This document shows, piece after piece, positions 1-7,819 of a DNA stretch of 64,000 bases (positions are counted from its first letter, which is position 1; each line of letters opens with the position of its first letter). The stretch is from UBA1413 sp964567485. Its GTDB lineage: Bacteria; Bacteroidota; Bacteroidia; Bacteroidales; Prolixibacteraceae. The position numbers and the translations under genes were made by a program. The stretch spans positions 76,260 through 140,259 of the forward strand of contig CAZMMX010000004.1 of the NCBI GenBank assembly GCA_964567485.1, written 5' to 3'. The notes under the pieces were generated by a model, which was not told the origin of the DNA, did no database searches, and saw only the letters and a list, made by a program, of their open reading frames with translations.

Positions 1-498
1 GAGGAGCCTCCGGTAGTTCTCCTCTTTCTTATCGCTCATAATCTCCACATGGTGGAAATATCCCGCAATCCCCGAATTCCGCAGCTTGCGCTCCTGGTCC
101 AGCAGGTCGCCTTTGGTGGCCACGATAAGCCGGTAATGCCCCGAAATCGCCTCCAGCACCTCGGGAACCCCGGGAAGAAGAGGATTCCTGATAGAGATCT
201 GCTCCTTGCCCAGAGCTATGATCCGCGAGATCTCAGCCGCGGTCACCTCCCCCTGCGACACCATGACCGCCGTCTCTATCAGCGAAAGGACAAATGCCTT
301 GTTCCCATAGCCATACAACTCAAGATTTCCGGTTTCTACCCGGTAAAGTATCCCGTTGATCTCGTCAGCACTCCCATAACGACTGAGCAATTCACAGAAT
401 TTTGCCTCAGTCTCCCGGTAAAACGGTTCATTCACCCACAGCGTATCATCGGCATCAAACCCGATGACCTTGATATTTGCGGGCTTGAAATCTTTCAT
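1..498 (-). CDS. HAD-superfamily hydrolase (3' end outside window)
   Basis: Haloacid-dehalogenase-type hydrolase, probably a small-molecule phosphatase; the substrate cannot be read from sequence. The 166 visible residues begin MKDFKPANIKVIGFDADDTLW: motif I is FDADDTL with D15 as expected nucleophile and D17 as acid. Residues 22-105 look like a helical cap. Motif II is the Thr of LIVATKGD (T128), and a Lys near 157 (SDKKEENY) fits motif III. Motif IV lies beyond position 1, so the gene is cut by the window edge rather than truncated. The start at 498 is the only Met ahead of motif I. It is divergent from the GHL10 gene at 606. Family assignment is firm; function is open. Confidence 0.85.
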   Translation of the reverse strand, partial: MKDFKPANIKVIGFDADDTLWVNEPFYRETEAKFCELLSRYGSADEINGILYRVETGNLELYGYGNKAFVLSLIETAVMVSQGEVTAAEISRIIALGKEQISIRNPLLPGVPEVLEAISGHYRLIVATKGDLLDQERKLRNSGIAGYFHHVEIMSDKKEENYRRLL

Positions 499-605
499 AG
501 CAAAATTTTAGGGCCGAAAAATACTCAAACTAATTCTGATTTGACCTGCCTGCCCGAAATTTCCCTCATTTATCCTATTTTTACAACCTACTGACGATAG
601 ATATC

Positions 606-2135
606 ATGACTAAGAAAAGAGTTCTCACCCCGGGAGTTTGTTTATGGTTCTTGAGCCTGATGTGCTTGTGGGTTCCTTCCGCAGGCCAGGTCCTCTCCCC
701 GAAATTTGAGTTCAGGGGGGTGTGGGTAGCCACGGTCAACAACATTGACTGGCCTTCGCGGCCCGGACTGACAACCGAGCAGCAGAAAAAGGAGGTGATT
801 GAGTTGCTCGACCTCCAGAAAAGTCTGGGCATGAATGCCGTGATTTTCCAGGCGAGGCCGTGTGCCGATTCTTTTTACCCTTCTGAGATAGAACCCTGGT
901 CGCGCTATCTGACGGGCACTCCCGGGAGGTATCCCTTTCCCTACTGGGATCCTCTGCAATTCTGGATCGAGGAGGCTCACCGCCGGAACATGGAGCTGCA
1001 TGCCTGGCTGAACCCTTATCGGCTGGCCCAGAATGCCGAAGAACTTCTGGCAGGAAACCACAGGGTGTTTGAGCATCCCGAGTGGGTTCTCCGTTACGAC
1101 AACAAACTGATTATGGACCCCGGCATCCCCGGCACCCGCGATTACGTCACCAGCGTAGTCTGTGACATCGTTCGCCGCTACGATGTCGACGGCATCCATA
1201 TGGACGACTATTTTTATCCTTATCCGACGCGTGATCCCTTCCCCGATGACCGCTCCTTCGCCCTCTACAACAGGGCCTTTCCCCTTTCCGAAAAAGAGGC
1301 CTGGAGAAGAGAAAATGTCGACATTCTGATCAAGACCCTCAGTGACACCATCAAGGCCATCAAACCGTGGGTCAAATTCGGCATCAGCCCCTTTGGGGTC
1401 TGGCGCAACAAAAGGGATGACCCGGCCGGGTCAGCCACCCAGGCGGGGGTGACCAACTATGACCATCTGTATGCCGATATCAGGAAATGGCTGCAACAGG
1501 GGTGGATAGACTATGTGACCCCACAGATTTACTGGGAGATCGGCCATAAACTGGCCGACTTTGAGACCCTTTGCCAATGGTGGAATGACAATGTTTTCGG
1601 TCGGCAGCTATATATAGGTCTGGCCCCCTATAAACTCGACAAGGGAGCCCGGGAGAGCGCCTGGCGGAGTAACCACCAGTTGCCTGCACAGCTCAGGATG
1701 CTCCGGAAATACCCCAACATTTCGGGAAGCGTTTACTTCAGCAGCCGGCAGTTCAAACGTAACCTCTTCGGATTCCAGGACAGCCTGAAGCGCCACTTTT
1801 ACCGCTATCCCTCACTGACGCCCCCCCTGAACTGGATGAAACTGCTCAAACCCAACCCTCCCCAAAAGCTGAAGACCTCGGGGCGCAAGGTCAAATGGGA
1901 GGCTCCCGGGAGCACCTCAGAGGTGTCACTCCCCCCCCGTTATATCGTTTACGTGACGCCTCCCGGAGTACCTTTCGATCAACAGAGGTCCACCATCGCC
2001 GCCTATACCGGCGATACCCATGCCCAGATGCATCGCCAGGGCAAAAGAAAACGGGCTTTTGAGGTCAGGGTCTCTACCCTCGACCGCACCAACAACGAAA
2101 GTATTACCGCTGGTCCCGTCAGGATCAGGTTGTGA
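606..2135 (+). CDS. GHL10 (DUF187) family glycoside hydrolase, DigH/YngK-like
   Basis: A 509-residue exported glycosidase-like protein. Residues 1-27 form a signal peptide. The (beta/alpha)8-type GHL10 domain begins at FRGVWVATVNNIDWP (about 37-50) and includes the acidic DGIHMDDYFYPY strand (about 196-207) and YVTPQIYWE (about 303-311), both typical of the family. The last 100 residues (from about 410) look like a fibronectin-III-like module. Family knowledge: E. coli DigH (YddW) of this family cleaves peptidoglycan strands that lack stem peptides. Inference: this protein does similar work in the periplasm. It is followed 31 bases later by the DUF4922 gene and then by SpoIID and AmpG-like genes, which fits peptidoglycan turnover. 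Another polysaccharide substrate remains possible. Confidence 0.88.
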   Translation: MTKKRVLTPGVCLWFLSLMCLWVPSAGQVLSPKFEFRGVWVATVNNIDWPSRPGLTTEQQKKEVIELLDLQKSLGMNAVIFQARPCADSFYPSEIEPWSRYLTGTPGRYPFPYWDPLQFWIEEAHRRNMELHAWLNPYRLAQNAEELLAGNHRVFEHPEWVLRYDNKLIMDPGIPGTRDYVTSVVCDIVRRYDVDGIHMDDYFYPYPTRDPFPDDRSFALYNRAFPLSEKEAWRRENVDILIKTLSDTIKAIKPWVKFGISPFGVWRNKRDDPAGSATQAGVTNYDHLYADIRKWLQQGWIDYVTPQIYWEIGHKLADFETLCQWWNDNVFGRQLYIGLAPYKLDKGARESAWRSNHQLPAQLRMLRKYPNISGSVYFSSRQFKRNLFGFQDSLKRHFYRYPSLTPPLNWMKLLKPNPPQKLKTSGRKVKWEAPGSTSEVSLPPRYIVYVTPPGVPFDQQRSTIAAYTGDTHAQMHRQGKRKRAFEVRVSTLDRTNNESITAGPVRIRL

Positions 2136-2166
2136 TTTCCATTCTATACCTGACAATTTTGCCATC

Positions 2167-3171
2167 ATGAGCGAAAGCAAGTTCATCACCGAAGAAGAGC
2201 TGAAGAAATACGGGACCACGTGGTCGCTGTCGGCACGTGCCCGGGCATTGGTCAACCAGCAGAAAGCCACCTGGAAGAGTGCCGGCGACCATTACCGCTC
2301 GTTGAAGAAGGTGCAGACCAGGGAGGTCAGTTTCGGTCATTTCAGGATTCTTCTCCAGTTCAATCCCGGAAGGATACGCTCTTCGGCCGCCAATACCTCG
2401 ACGGCCGCCATTGATGCCCGCCCCTGTTTTCTCTGTTCCGCCAACCTCCCGGAAGAACAAAAGGGAATTCCCTATCCCGGGGACTTTGTGATCCTTGCCA
2501 ATCCCTTTCCCATCTTCAATGTCCACCTCACTATACCTTCCCTGAGCCACACGCCCCAGTTACTGGAGGGAAGGATCGGTGATTTGCTGGGCCTCACGCG
2601 CGACCTGCAGGAGTTCACCCTTTTTTACAACGGGCCCCAATGCGGGGCTTCTGCCCCCGACCATTTTCACTTTCAGGCAGGAATACGCGACACCCTTCCC
2701 GTGGAGGAAGAACTCGCCGTACTTCTGCAGCATCACGCCGCCATTCTCAGGAATGACGGAACTCTGCTGATGGCTGCTGTGGAGGGGTACCTCCGGCAGT
2801 TTCTCCTGCTGCGTTCCGGCGATGAAAAACTTTTGGAAGAGATGCTCTCCCGGGCCATCGCCCTCCTTCCCGGCAACGGAGCACAGGAGCCCATGATGAA
2901 CCTGTTGGCCTGGTTTCAGCAGGGGGAGTGGAATCTTCTGGTTTTCCCAAGGGCCCTCCAGCGTCCCTGGCAATATTTCGCGGAAGAAGGCGAAAAAATC
3001 GTGGTCAGCCCCGCGGCCGTGGAACTCGGCGGCGTGGTGGTCCTCCCCCGGGAAGAGGACTTTCACAAAGTCACGGCGGCCGACCTTGTGTCGGTATTCT
3101 CCCAGGTGTCACTTTCCCCGGAAGAGTTCAGAAACTGGACAGCTAAGCTGACCGCTTTTTCACTACCTTAG
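2167..3171 (+). CDS. DUF4922 protein (HIT/GalT-like nucleotidyltransferase or phosphorylase fold)
   Basis: A 334-residue cytoplasmic protein of the Bacteroidota DUF4922 family, which I associate with the HIT superfamily (GDP-sugar phosphorylase/ATP adenylyltransferase type). Visible motifs are ARPCFLCSANLP (about 84-95, a Cys pair as in Zn-binding HIT relatives) and CGASAPDHFHFQAG (about 158-171), where HFHFQ matches the His-x-His active-site pattern. I chose the start MSESKF at 2167 because an in-frame ATG at 2020 lies deep inside the upstream gene. No signal peptide. The gene sits between a DigH-like glycosidase and a SpoIID/LytB gene, so a role in nucleotide-sugar or sugar-phosphate handling during cell-wall recycling is a reasonable inference, not shown by sequence. 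Confidence 0.8.
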   Translation: MSESKFITEEELKKYGTTWSLSARARALVNQQKATWKSAGDHYRSLKKVQTREVSFGHFRILLQFNPGRIRSSAANTSTAAIDARPCFLCSANLPEEQKGIPYPGDFVILANPFPIFNVHLTIPSLSHTPQLLEGRIGDLLGLTRDLQEFTLFYNGPQCGASAPDHFHFQAGIRDTLPVEEELAVLLQHHAAILRNDGTLLMAAVEGYLRQFLLLRSGDEKLLEEMLSRAIALLPGNGAQEPMMNLLAWFQQGEWNLLVFPRALQRPWQYFAEEGEKIVVSPAAVELGGVVVLPREEDFHKVTAADLVSVFSQVSLSPEEFRNWTAKLTAFSLP

Positions 3172-3201
3172 CAGCCATAACCAGTAAATAACCTCTGCTG
3201 A

Positions 3202-3260
3202 AATGACCATGCACGATTACGCACCAACCATGATGATTAACCACATGGTCATTACATGTG
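3202..3260 (+). promoter_or_regulatory. Inverted-repeat leader element, copy 1
   Basis: Perfect 10-bp arms AATGACCATG (3202-3211) and CATGGTCATT (3244-3253) with a 32-base loop, followed at once by ACATGTG. It ends about 50 bases before the SpoIID-like start. A second element of the same design with changed but still complementary arms lies at 33807-33868. Function unknown; an RNA stem or a protein-binding palindrome would both fit. Confidence 0.5.
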
Positions 3261-3274
3261 TTTCACGGAATGAA

Positions 3275-3293
3275 CCATTACAACGTAATAATT
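3275..3293 (+). promoter_or_regulatory. Shared upstream motif CCATKAYAACGTAATAATT, copy 1
   Basis: The 19 bases CCATTACAACGTAATAATT lie 12 bases before the ATG at 3306. A copy matching at 17 of 19 positions lies at 4668-4686 just before the permease start. No such copy was noticed before other genes in the window. It may be a shared ribosome-loading or operator sequence of this gene group. Confidence 0.4.
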
Positions 3294-3305
3294 TAAACAT
3301 ATGAA

Positions 3306-4649
3306 ATGAAGAAACAACCAGTCCTGAATGTCGGGATCATGGCTGAAAGCCGTGTCACTTTCATCCTGGAAACCAGCTATCACCTCAAACGCACCCTTCT
3401 CGAACAGGGAGAGTATACCATAGAACTGAAGGGAGGAAAGATGATTTTTCAGGGAAACGACGTCATGGTCATCTCCGAGGAACAGATAGTGCTTCTTCCG
3501 GTTTTCAGGACCAACTCCTTTTTGCTGAAAGGGGTGACCATCGGAATCCGGTTTCATTGGGAGAAGAAGGAGGACCAGCGGTTCACGGGAGGCCTCCGTT
3601 TTGTTCCTGAAGGAGATAAGATCAGGGTGATCAATACCGTTCATCTCGAAGACTACCTCAAAAGCGTGATTTCCAGCGAGATGAGTGCCACCAGCTCCCC
3701 TGAGTTACTGAAGGCCCATGCTGTGATTTCCCGAAGCTGGCTGCTGGCGCAGATGGAGAAGAAACAGAAACTCTCGGCTTCGGGCAGGGAATATGACAAA
3801 AACCAGGTGACCGGGGAGGAGATCGTCAGGTGGTATGACCGCGAAGACCATACCACCTTCGACGTGTGTGCCGACGACCACTGCCAGCGTTACCAGGGCA
3901 TCACCAGGATTATTACCGGGGAAGCCCTGACGGCTGTCGAGGCGACCACAGGAGAGGTGCTCACCACCGGCGGGGAGGTCTGCGACACCCGCTTTTCCAA
4001 GTGCTGCGGGGGAATCTCCGAAAGTTTCGAATATGTATGGGAACCGGAAGCCAAGAGTTACCTGACCGCCGTAAGCGACAGAGCTCCCCTGGGAAAAGGC
4101 CCGGTCAGCGATCTCCGCAATGAGGAAGAGGCCACCGCCTGGATCCTGGGTTCCCCAGAAGCCTTTTGCCATACCTCCGATAAAAAAGTGCTCGCTCAGG
4201 TGCTTCCCGATTACGACCAGAAAACCAAAGATTTTTTCAGATGGAAGGTGGAATATTCGCGTGATGAGCTTTCGGCCCTGGTCAGGGAAAAATCAGGGAT
4301 GGACTTCGGGGAGATTCTCCGCCTTGAGCCTCTGGAACGGGGATTCTCGGGCCGTATTATCAGGCTGAAGATTACCGGGACCCGCAAAACCATGACCGTC
4401 GGCAAAGAACTGGAGATCCGCAAATGGCTCTCCCCCAGCCACCTCTACAGCTCGGCCTTTGTCGTGGAATATGAAGGCCAGGAAGGAGAAATCCCGGAGA
4501 AGGTGATCCTGCGGGGCGCCGGATGGGGCCATGGCGTGGGTCTGTGCCAAATTGGGGCTGCCGTCATGGGCGAAAATGGATATTCCTACCGGCAGATCCT
4601 CCGACACTATTTCCGGGACACCCAGTTGACCAACCTTTATAAAGAGTAA
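3306..4649 (+). CDS. SpoIID/LytB domain protein, no signal peptide
   Basis: A 447-residue SpoIID/LytB family protein. In the known family, SpoIID is a lytic transglycosylase that cuts glycan strands lacking stem peptides. The core motif is YLKSVISSEMSATSSPELLKAHAVISRSW (about 117-145); E125 in SSEM aligns with the catalytic Glu of SpoIID. The C-terminal signature GAGWGHGVGLCQIGA is near 402-416. Mid-protein Cys residues (CADDHC, KCCGG) are seen in Bacteroidota members. The start is constrained: a TAA at 3294-3296 in this frame lies 9 bases upstream, so no signal peptide can be added. The protein therefore appears cytoplasmic, unlike SpoIID itself. It follows DUF4922 and precedes an AmpG-like permease by 44 bases. 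Confidence 0.9.
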   Translation: MKKQPVLNVGIMAESRVTFILETSYHLKRTLLEQGEYTIELKGGKMIFQGNDVMVISEEQIVLLPVFRTNSFLLKGVTIGIRFHWEKKEDQRFTGGLRFVPEGDKIRVINTVHLEDYLKSVISSEMSATSSPELLKAHAVISRSWLLAQMEKKQKLSASGREYDKNQVTGEEIVRWYDREDHTTFDVCADDHCQRYQGITRIITGEALTAVEATTGEVLTTGGEVCDTRFSKCCGGISESFEYVWEPEAKSYLTAVSDRAPLGKGPVSDLRNEEEATAWILGSPEAFCHTSDKKVLAQVLPDYDQKTKDFFRWKVEYSRDELSALVREKSGMDFGEILRLEPLERGFSGRIIRLKITGTRKTMTVGKELEIRKWLSPSHLYSSAFVVEYEGQEGEIPEKVILRGAGWGHGVGLCQIGAAVMGENGYSYRQILRHYFRDTQLTNLYKE

Positions 4650-4667
4650 TACGCTCCCGGGAGTGAG

Positions 4668-4686
4668 CCATGATAACGTAATAATT
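4668..4686 (+). promoter_or_regulatory. Shared upstream motif, copy 2
   Basis: CCATGATAACGTAATAATT ends 7 bases before the permease ATG at 4694 and matches the copy at 3275-3293 at 17 of 19 positions. Just upstream, GCTCCCGGGAGT (4653-4664) is a near-perfect palindrome. Confidence 0.4.
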
Positions 4687-4693
4687 AACACCG

Positions 4694-6565
4694 ATGAAGA
4701 AAGTCACCAGCAGGAACCCCTGGGCGTGGATCCCCACCCTCTATTTTGCCGAAGGAATACCCTACATCGCCGTGATGACGATTTCGGTAATCATGTACAA
4801 GCGACTGGGGATTTCGAATGCCGACATTGCCCTGTACACCAGCTGGCTCTATCTGCCCTGGGTCATCAAACCCTTCTGGAGCCCCTTTGTGGATATTCTG
4901 AAAACCAAACGGTGGTGGATCCTGGTGATGCAGTTGTTCATAGGGGCCGGACTGGCAGGAGTGGCTTTTTTCATTCCGGCGCCGTTTTTCTTCAGGGCCA
5001 CACTGGCTGTTTTCTGGCTGGTAGCCTTCAGCTCTGCCACCCATGACATTGCCGCCGACGGCTTTTACATGCTGGCCCTCGATTCTCATCACCAGGCCAT
5101 GTACGTGGGCATCCGCAGTACGTTTTACCGCATCGCCTCCATCATGGGACAGGGGGTGCTGATTATTGTCGCTGGTTTCCTGGAATCCCACACCGGATTG
5201 GAACCGTTGAAGCTCGAGGTGGAGGCCGGACCGGGGAAAGCCGCCATGGTGGCCACGGTCAGGGAGACCCCCACCGACAGTCCCGCCACCGGAGACCCCT
5301 ATTTCATGGCCTGGCCCCAAACGGTGCAGATGAATACCGCGACGATCCCCGGCGACAGCGCAGCACGCATCAAGGCCTTTGCCCGCGAACAAAACCGGCA
5401 GAATGGCTTTGTCACAGTGGACGAAAGCAGAGCCCAGAATAAGGAAAATGAAAAGGGATCCTGGTGGACAGCCCACATTTCGGGCCCTTTGGGCTCCTGG
5501 ATTCGCCGTCATTTCGGGGAAAAGAGGGAAGTCATCGCCGAAGGGGCCACCGCCGGAAATGCCGCTTTGGTAGAGATACGCCTCAACCGGCAGCCTGACC
5601 CCGGGGAGTCCCACATTCTGGTGCTTCACCCTGAAAAGGGGGATAAAAGCATCGCCCTGGCTGGCGATGACCGCCTGGTGTTCACCCAGGAAAACTGGGA
5701 CAAACCCGCCTGGGTGGTGATCCAGACCGACCCGAAACTCGACAGGGAGAGCAATATCACCCTCAGGGGGACCTCCGGAAATATCCCCCTGGCCTGGTCC
5801 ATCACCTTCTTTATCATGGCCGGATTGTTCATCGCCTTCTTCCTGTATCACCGCTTTGCCCTTCCCTTTCCGGCCTCCGACAAACCCTCGGCTGAGGCCA
5901 CAGCCAAAAATATCGTCAGGGAGTTTCTCACTGCCTTCTCCACCTTTTTCCGGAAAAAACAGGTGGCTGCCGGCATCTTTTTCATGCTCACCTTCCGTTT
6001 CGCCGAAGCCCAGCTGCTCAAACTGGTCACTCCCTTTCTCCTCGACCCCGGAGAGGTGGGTGGTCTGGGCCTTACCACCGGCGAAGTGGGACTCGTCTAC
6101 GGTACTGTGGGCATTCTGAGTCTCACCCTCGGGGGAATCATCGGCGGCGTCGCGGCTGCCCGGGGAGGCCTGAAAAAATGGCTCTGGCCTATGGCCCTGA
6201 GCATGATCCTCACCTGTATCACCTTCCTTTACATGGCCTATGCCCTGCCCCACAACCTGCTCATCATCAACCTGTGCGTCGGACTGGAACAATTCGGCTA
6301 CGGCTTCGGATTTACAGCCTACATGCTTTACATGATCCATTACGCCGAAGGAGAGTTCAAAACGTCGCACTACGCCATCTGCACCGCCTTTATGGCCCTG
6401 GGAATGATGATTCCGGGGATGTTCGCCGGATGGCTCCAGGAACAACTGGGATATCGCCACTTCTTCCTCTGGGTGATGTTATGCAGCATCATTCCCCTGA
6501 TCGCCACCTCCCTGCTAAAAATCGACCCTGCTTTCGGAAAAAAACAACCCAAAACGGCAACTTAA
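4694..6565 (+). CDS. AmpG-like MFS permease with large extracytoplasmic insert
   Basis: A 623-residue inner-membrane permease of the major facilitator superfamily, resembling AmpG, which imports GlcNAc-anhydroMurNAc muropeptides. Residues 1-165 hold about five membrane segments, starting NPWAWIPTLYFAEGIPYIAV and including FSSATHDIAADGFYM. Residues about 168-355 are a polar insert not expected in AmpG (about 490 residues in E. coli). Its second half (EIRLNRQPDPGESHILVL, then LVFTQENWDKPAWVVIQT) looks like one beta-sandwich repeat of the Calx-beta-like kind found in surface proteins. The remaining segments run to the C-terminus (from about 356 on). Location and relatives suggest uptake of wall fragments released by the neighbouring glycosidase; the actual substrate is inferred. 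Confidence 0.85.
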   Translation: MKKVTSRNPWAWIPTLYFAEGIPYIAVMTISVIMYKRLGISNADIALYTSWLYLPWVIKPFWSPFVDILKTKRWWILVMQLFIGAGLAGVAFFIPAPFFFRATLAVFWLVAFSSATHDIAADGFYMLALDSHHQAMYVGIRSTFYRIASIMGQGVLIIVAGFLESHTGLEPLKLEVEAGPGKAAMVATVRETPTDSPATGDPYFMAWPQTVQMNTATIPGDSAARIKAFAREQNRQNGFVTVDESRAQNKENEKGSWWTAHISGPLGSWIRRHFGEKREVIAEGATAGNAALVEIRLNRQPDPGESHILVLHPEKGDKSIALAGDDRLVFTQENWDKPAWVVIQTDPKLDRESNITLRGTSGNIPLAWSITFFIMAGLFIAFFLYHRFALPFPASDKPSAEATAKNIVREFLTAFSTFFRKKQVAAGIFFMLTFRFAEAQLLKLVTPFLLDPGEVGGLGLTTGEVGLVYGTVGILSLTLGGIIGGVAAARGGLKKWLWPMALSMILTCITFLYMAYALPHNLLIINLCVGLEQFGYGFGFTAYMLYMIHYAEGEFKTSHYAICTAFMALGMMIPGMFAGWLQEQLGYRHFFLWVMLCSIIPLIATSLLKIDPAFGKKQPKTAT

Positions 6566-6655
6566 CATTTTTTACGGGGTGAACTAACGGCCCCAATCGC
6601 TGTTGTATGATAAAAAATGGCTTATTTTACACCTGAATTTTTAAACTCTGTTTTT

Positions 6656-7813
6656 ATGAAATATTTCAGCTCCCTCCTGGCCGCGCTGCTCCTGATGGCA
6701 TTCTCGCCTTTGTACGGACAGGAGACTTACAAGGAAGTAAAACCCAAAATCGGCAATGCTGCCTATCAGGCAGAAAATTTCTACCCCACAAAGATTTATC
6801 CCGAAAAGGTAAAAGGGAAAAGGCCGAAAAACATCATCCTGATGATTGGTGACGGCATGGGTGTCGACCATGTGTTTGCAGGAATGACCGCCAATGGGGG
6901 AAAGCTGTTTCTTGAAAATTTCCGGCATCTGGGCTATTCAAGGACCCAGTCGGCCGATAAATATATCACCGACTCGGCTGCCGGGGGCACCGCCCTGGCC
7001 ACAGGGGTACGCACCTACAACGGGGCGATTTCCGTCGACATAAACCGCAAACCCCTGAAGACCATCCTGGAAGATGCCGAAGACCAGAAACTGGCCACCG
7101 GACTGGTGTCGACCTCGGCGATCACCCATGCCACCCCGGGCTCTTTCATCGCCCACCAAGGTGCCAGGTCGAGTTATGAGGCCATCGCTGCCGATTTCCT
7201 GAAAACCGATATCGACGTTTTTATCGGCGGGGGATACAAGCATTTTTCAGACCGGGAAGACGGCCGTAACCTGATAGAAGAGCTCAAAAAGAACGGATAC
7301 CAGGTGCTGCAGGATATGAACGCCATCGTTCAGGTCAAAAGCGGCAAACTGGCAGGATTGACGGCTCCCGAGCACAACGGGCGCCTGGCGGAAAGAGGCA
7401 CTAATATGCTTCCCCAGGCAGTCAGGACAGCCGTTAACATCCTCTCCAACAACAAAAAAGGCTTTTTCCTCATGGTGGAAGGGTCAATGATCGACTGGGG
7501 CGGCCATGCCGGCAACACGGTTTATGTGGTCGAAGAGATGCTCGACTTTGACCGTGCCATCGGCGAAGCCCTGGAGTTTGCCGCCCGCGACCGTGAGACC
7601 CTCGTGATTGTCACCGCCGACCATGAAACCGGAGGAATGAGCATTACCGACGGAAACATGTACACCGGCATGGTGCAGGGGGGGTTTACCTCTGGCGACC
7701 ACACGCCAGTCATGGTACCCGTTTTTGCCTGGGGCCCCGGAGCCGCTGAATTCATGGGAATCATGGACAATACCGACGTCCACAAAAAAATGAAGAAACT
7801 CCTGCTCAAATAG
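6656..7813 (+). CDS. Alkaline phosphatase
   Basis: A 385-residue periplasmic phosphomonoesterase. Residues 1-21 (MKYFSSLLAALLLMAFSPLYG) are a signal peptide, which is why I start at 6656 and not at the in-frame ATG at 6617, which would add 13 residues ahead of it. The family motifs are present: metal ligand D66 in ILMIGDGMG, the nucleophile in ITDSAAGGTALATG (D106-S107-A108), HATPGS near 163, and VTADHETGG near 320. It lies 90 bases after the permease and 6 bases before the acyltransferase, so it may be co-transcribed with the latter. It could supply phosphate from organic esters; no Pho-box was identified. Confidence 0.93.
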   Translation: MKYFSSLLAALLLMAFSPLYGQETYKEVKPKIGNAAYQAENFYPTKIYPEKVKGKRPKNIILMIGDGMGVDHVFAGMTANGGKLFLENFRHLGYSRTQSADKYITDSAAGGTALATGVRTYNGAISVDINRKPLKTILEDAEDQKLATGLVSTSAITHATPGSFIAHQGARSSYEAIAADFLKTDIDVFIGGGYKHFSDREDGRNLIEELKKNGYQVLQDMNAIVQVKSGKLAGLTAPEHNGRLAERGTNMLPQAVRTAVNILSNNKKGFFLMVEGSMIDWGGHAGNTVYVVEEMLDFDRAIGEALEFAARDRETLVIVTADHETGGMSITDGNMYTGMVQGGFTSGDHTPVMVPVFAWGPGAAEFMGIMDNTDVHKKMKKLLLK

Positions 7814-7819
7814 CCGCTG

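Noticed and set aside
4685..6460. 591-codon open frame on the minus strand
   Set aside because: It is antisense to the AmpG-like permease, His/Gly/Asp-rich in a low-complexity manner, and has no recognisable domain; it results from codon bias of the real gene.
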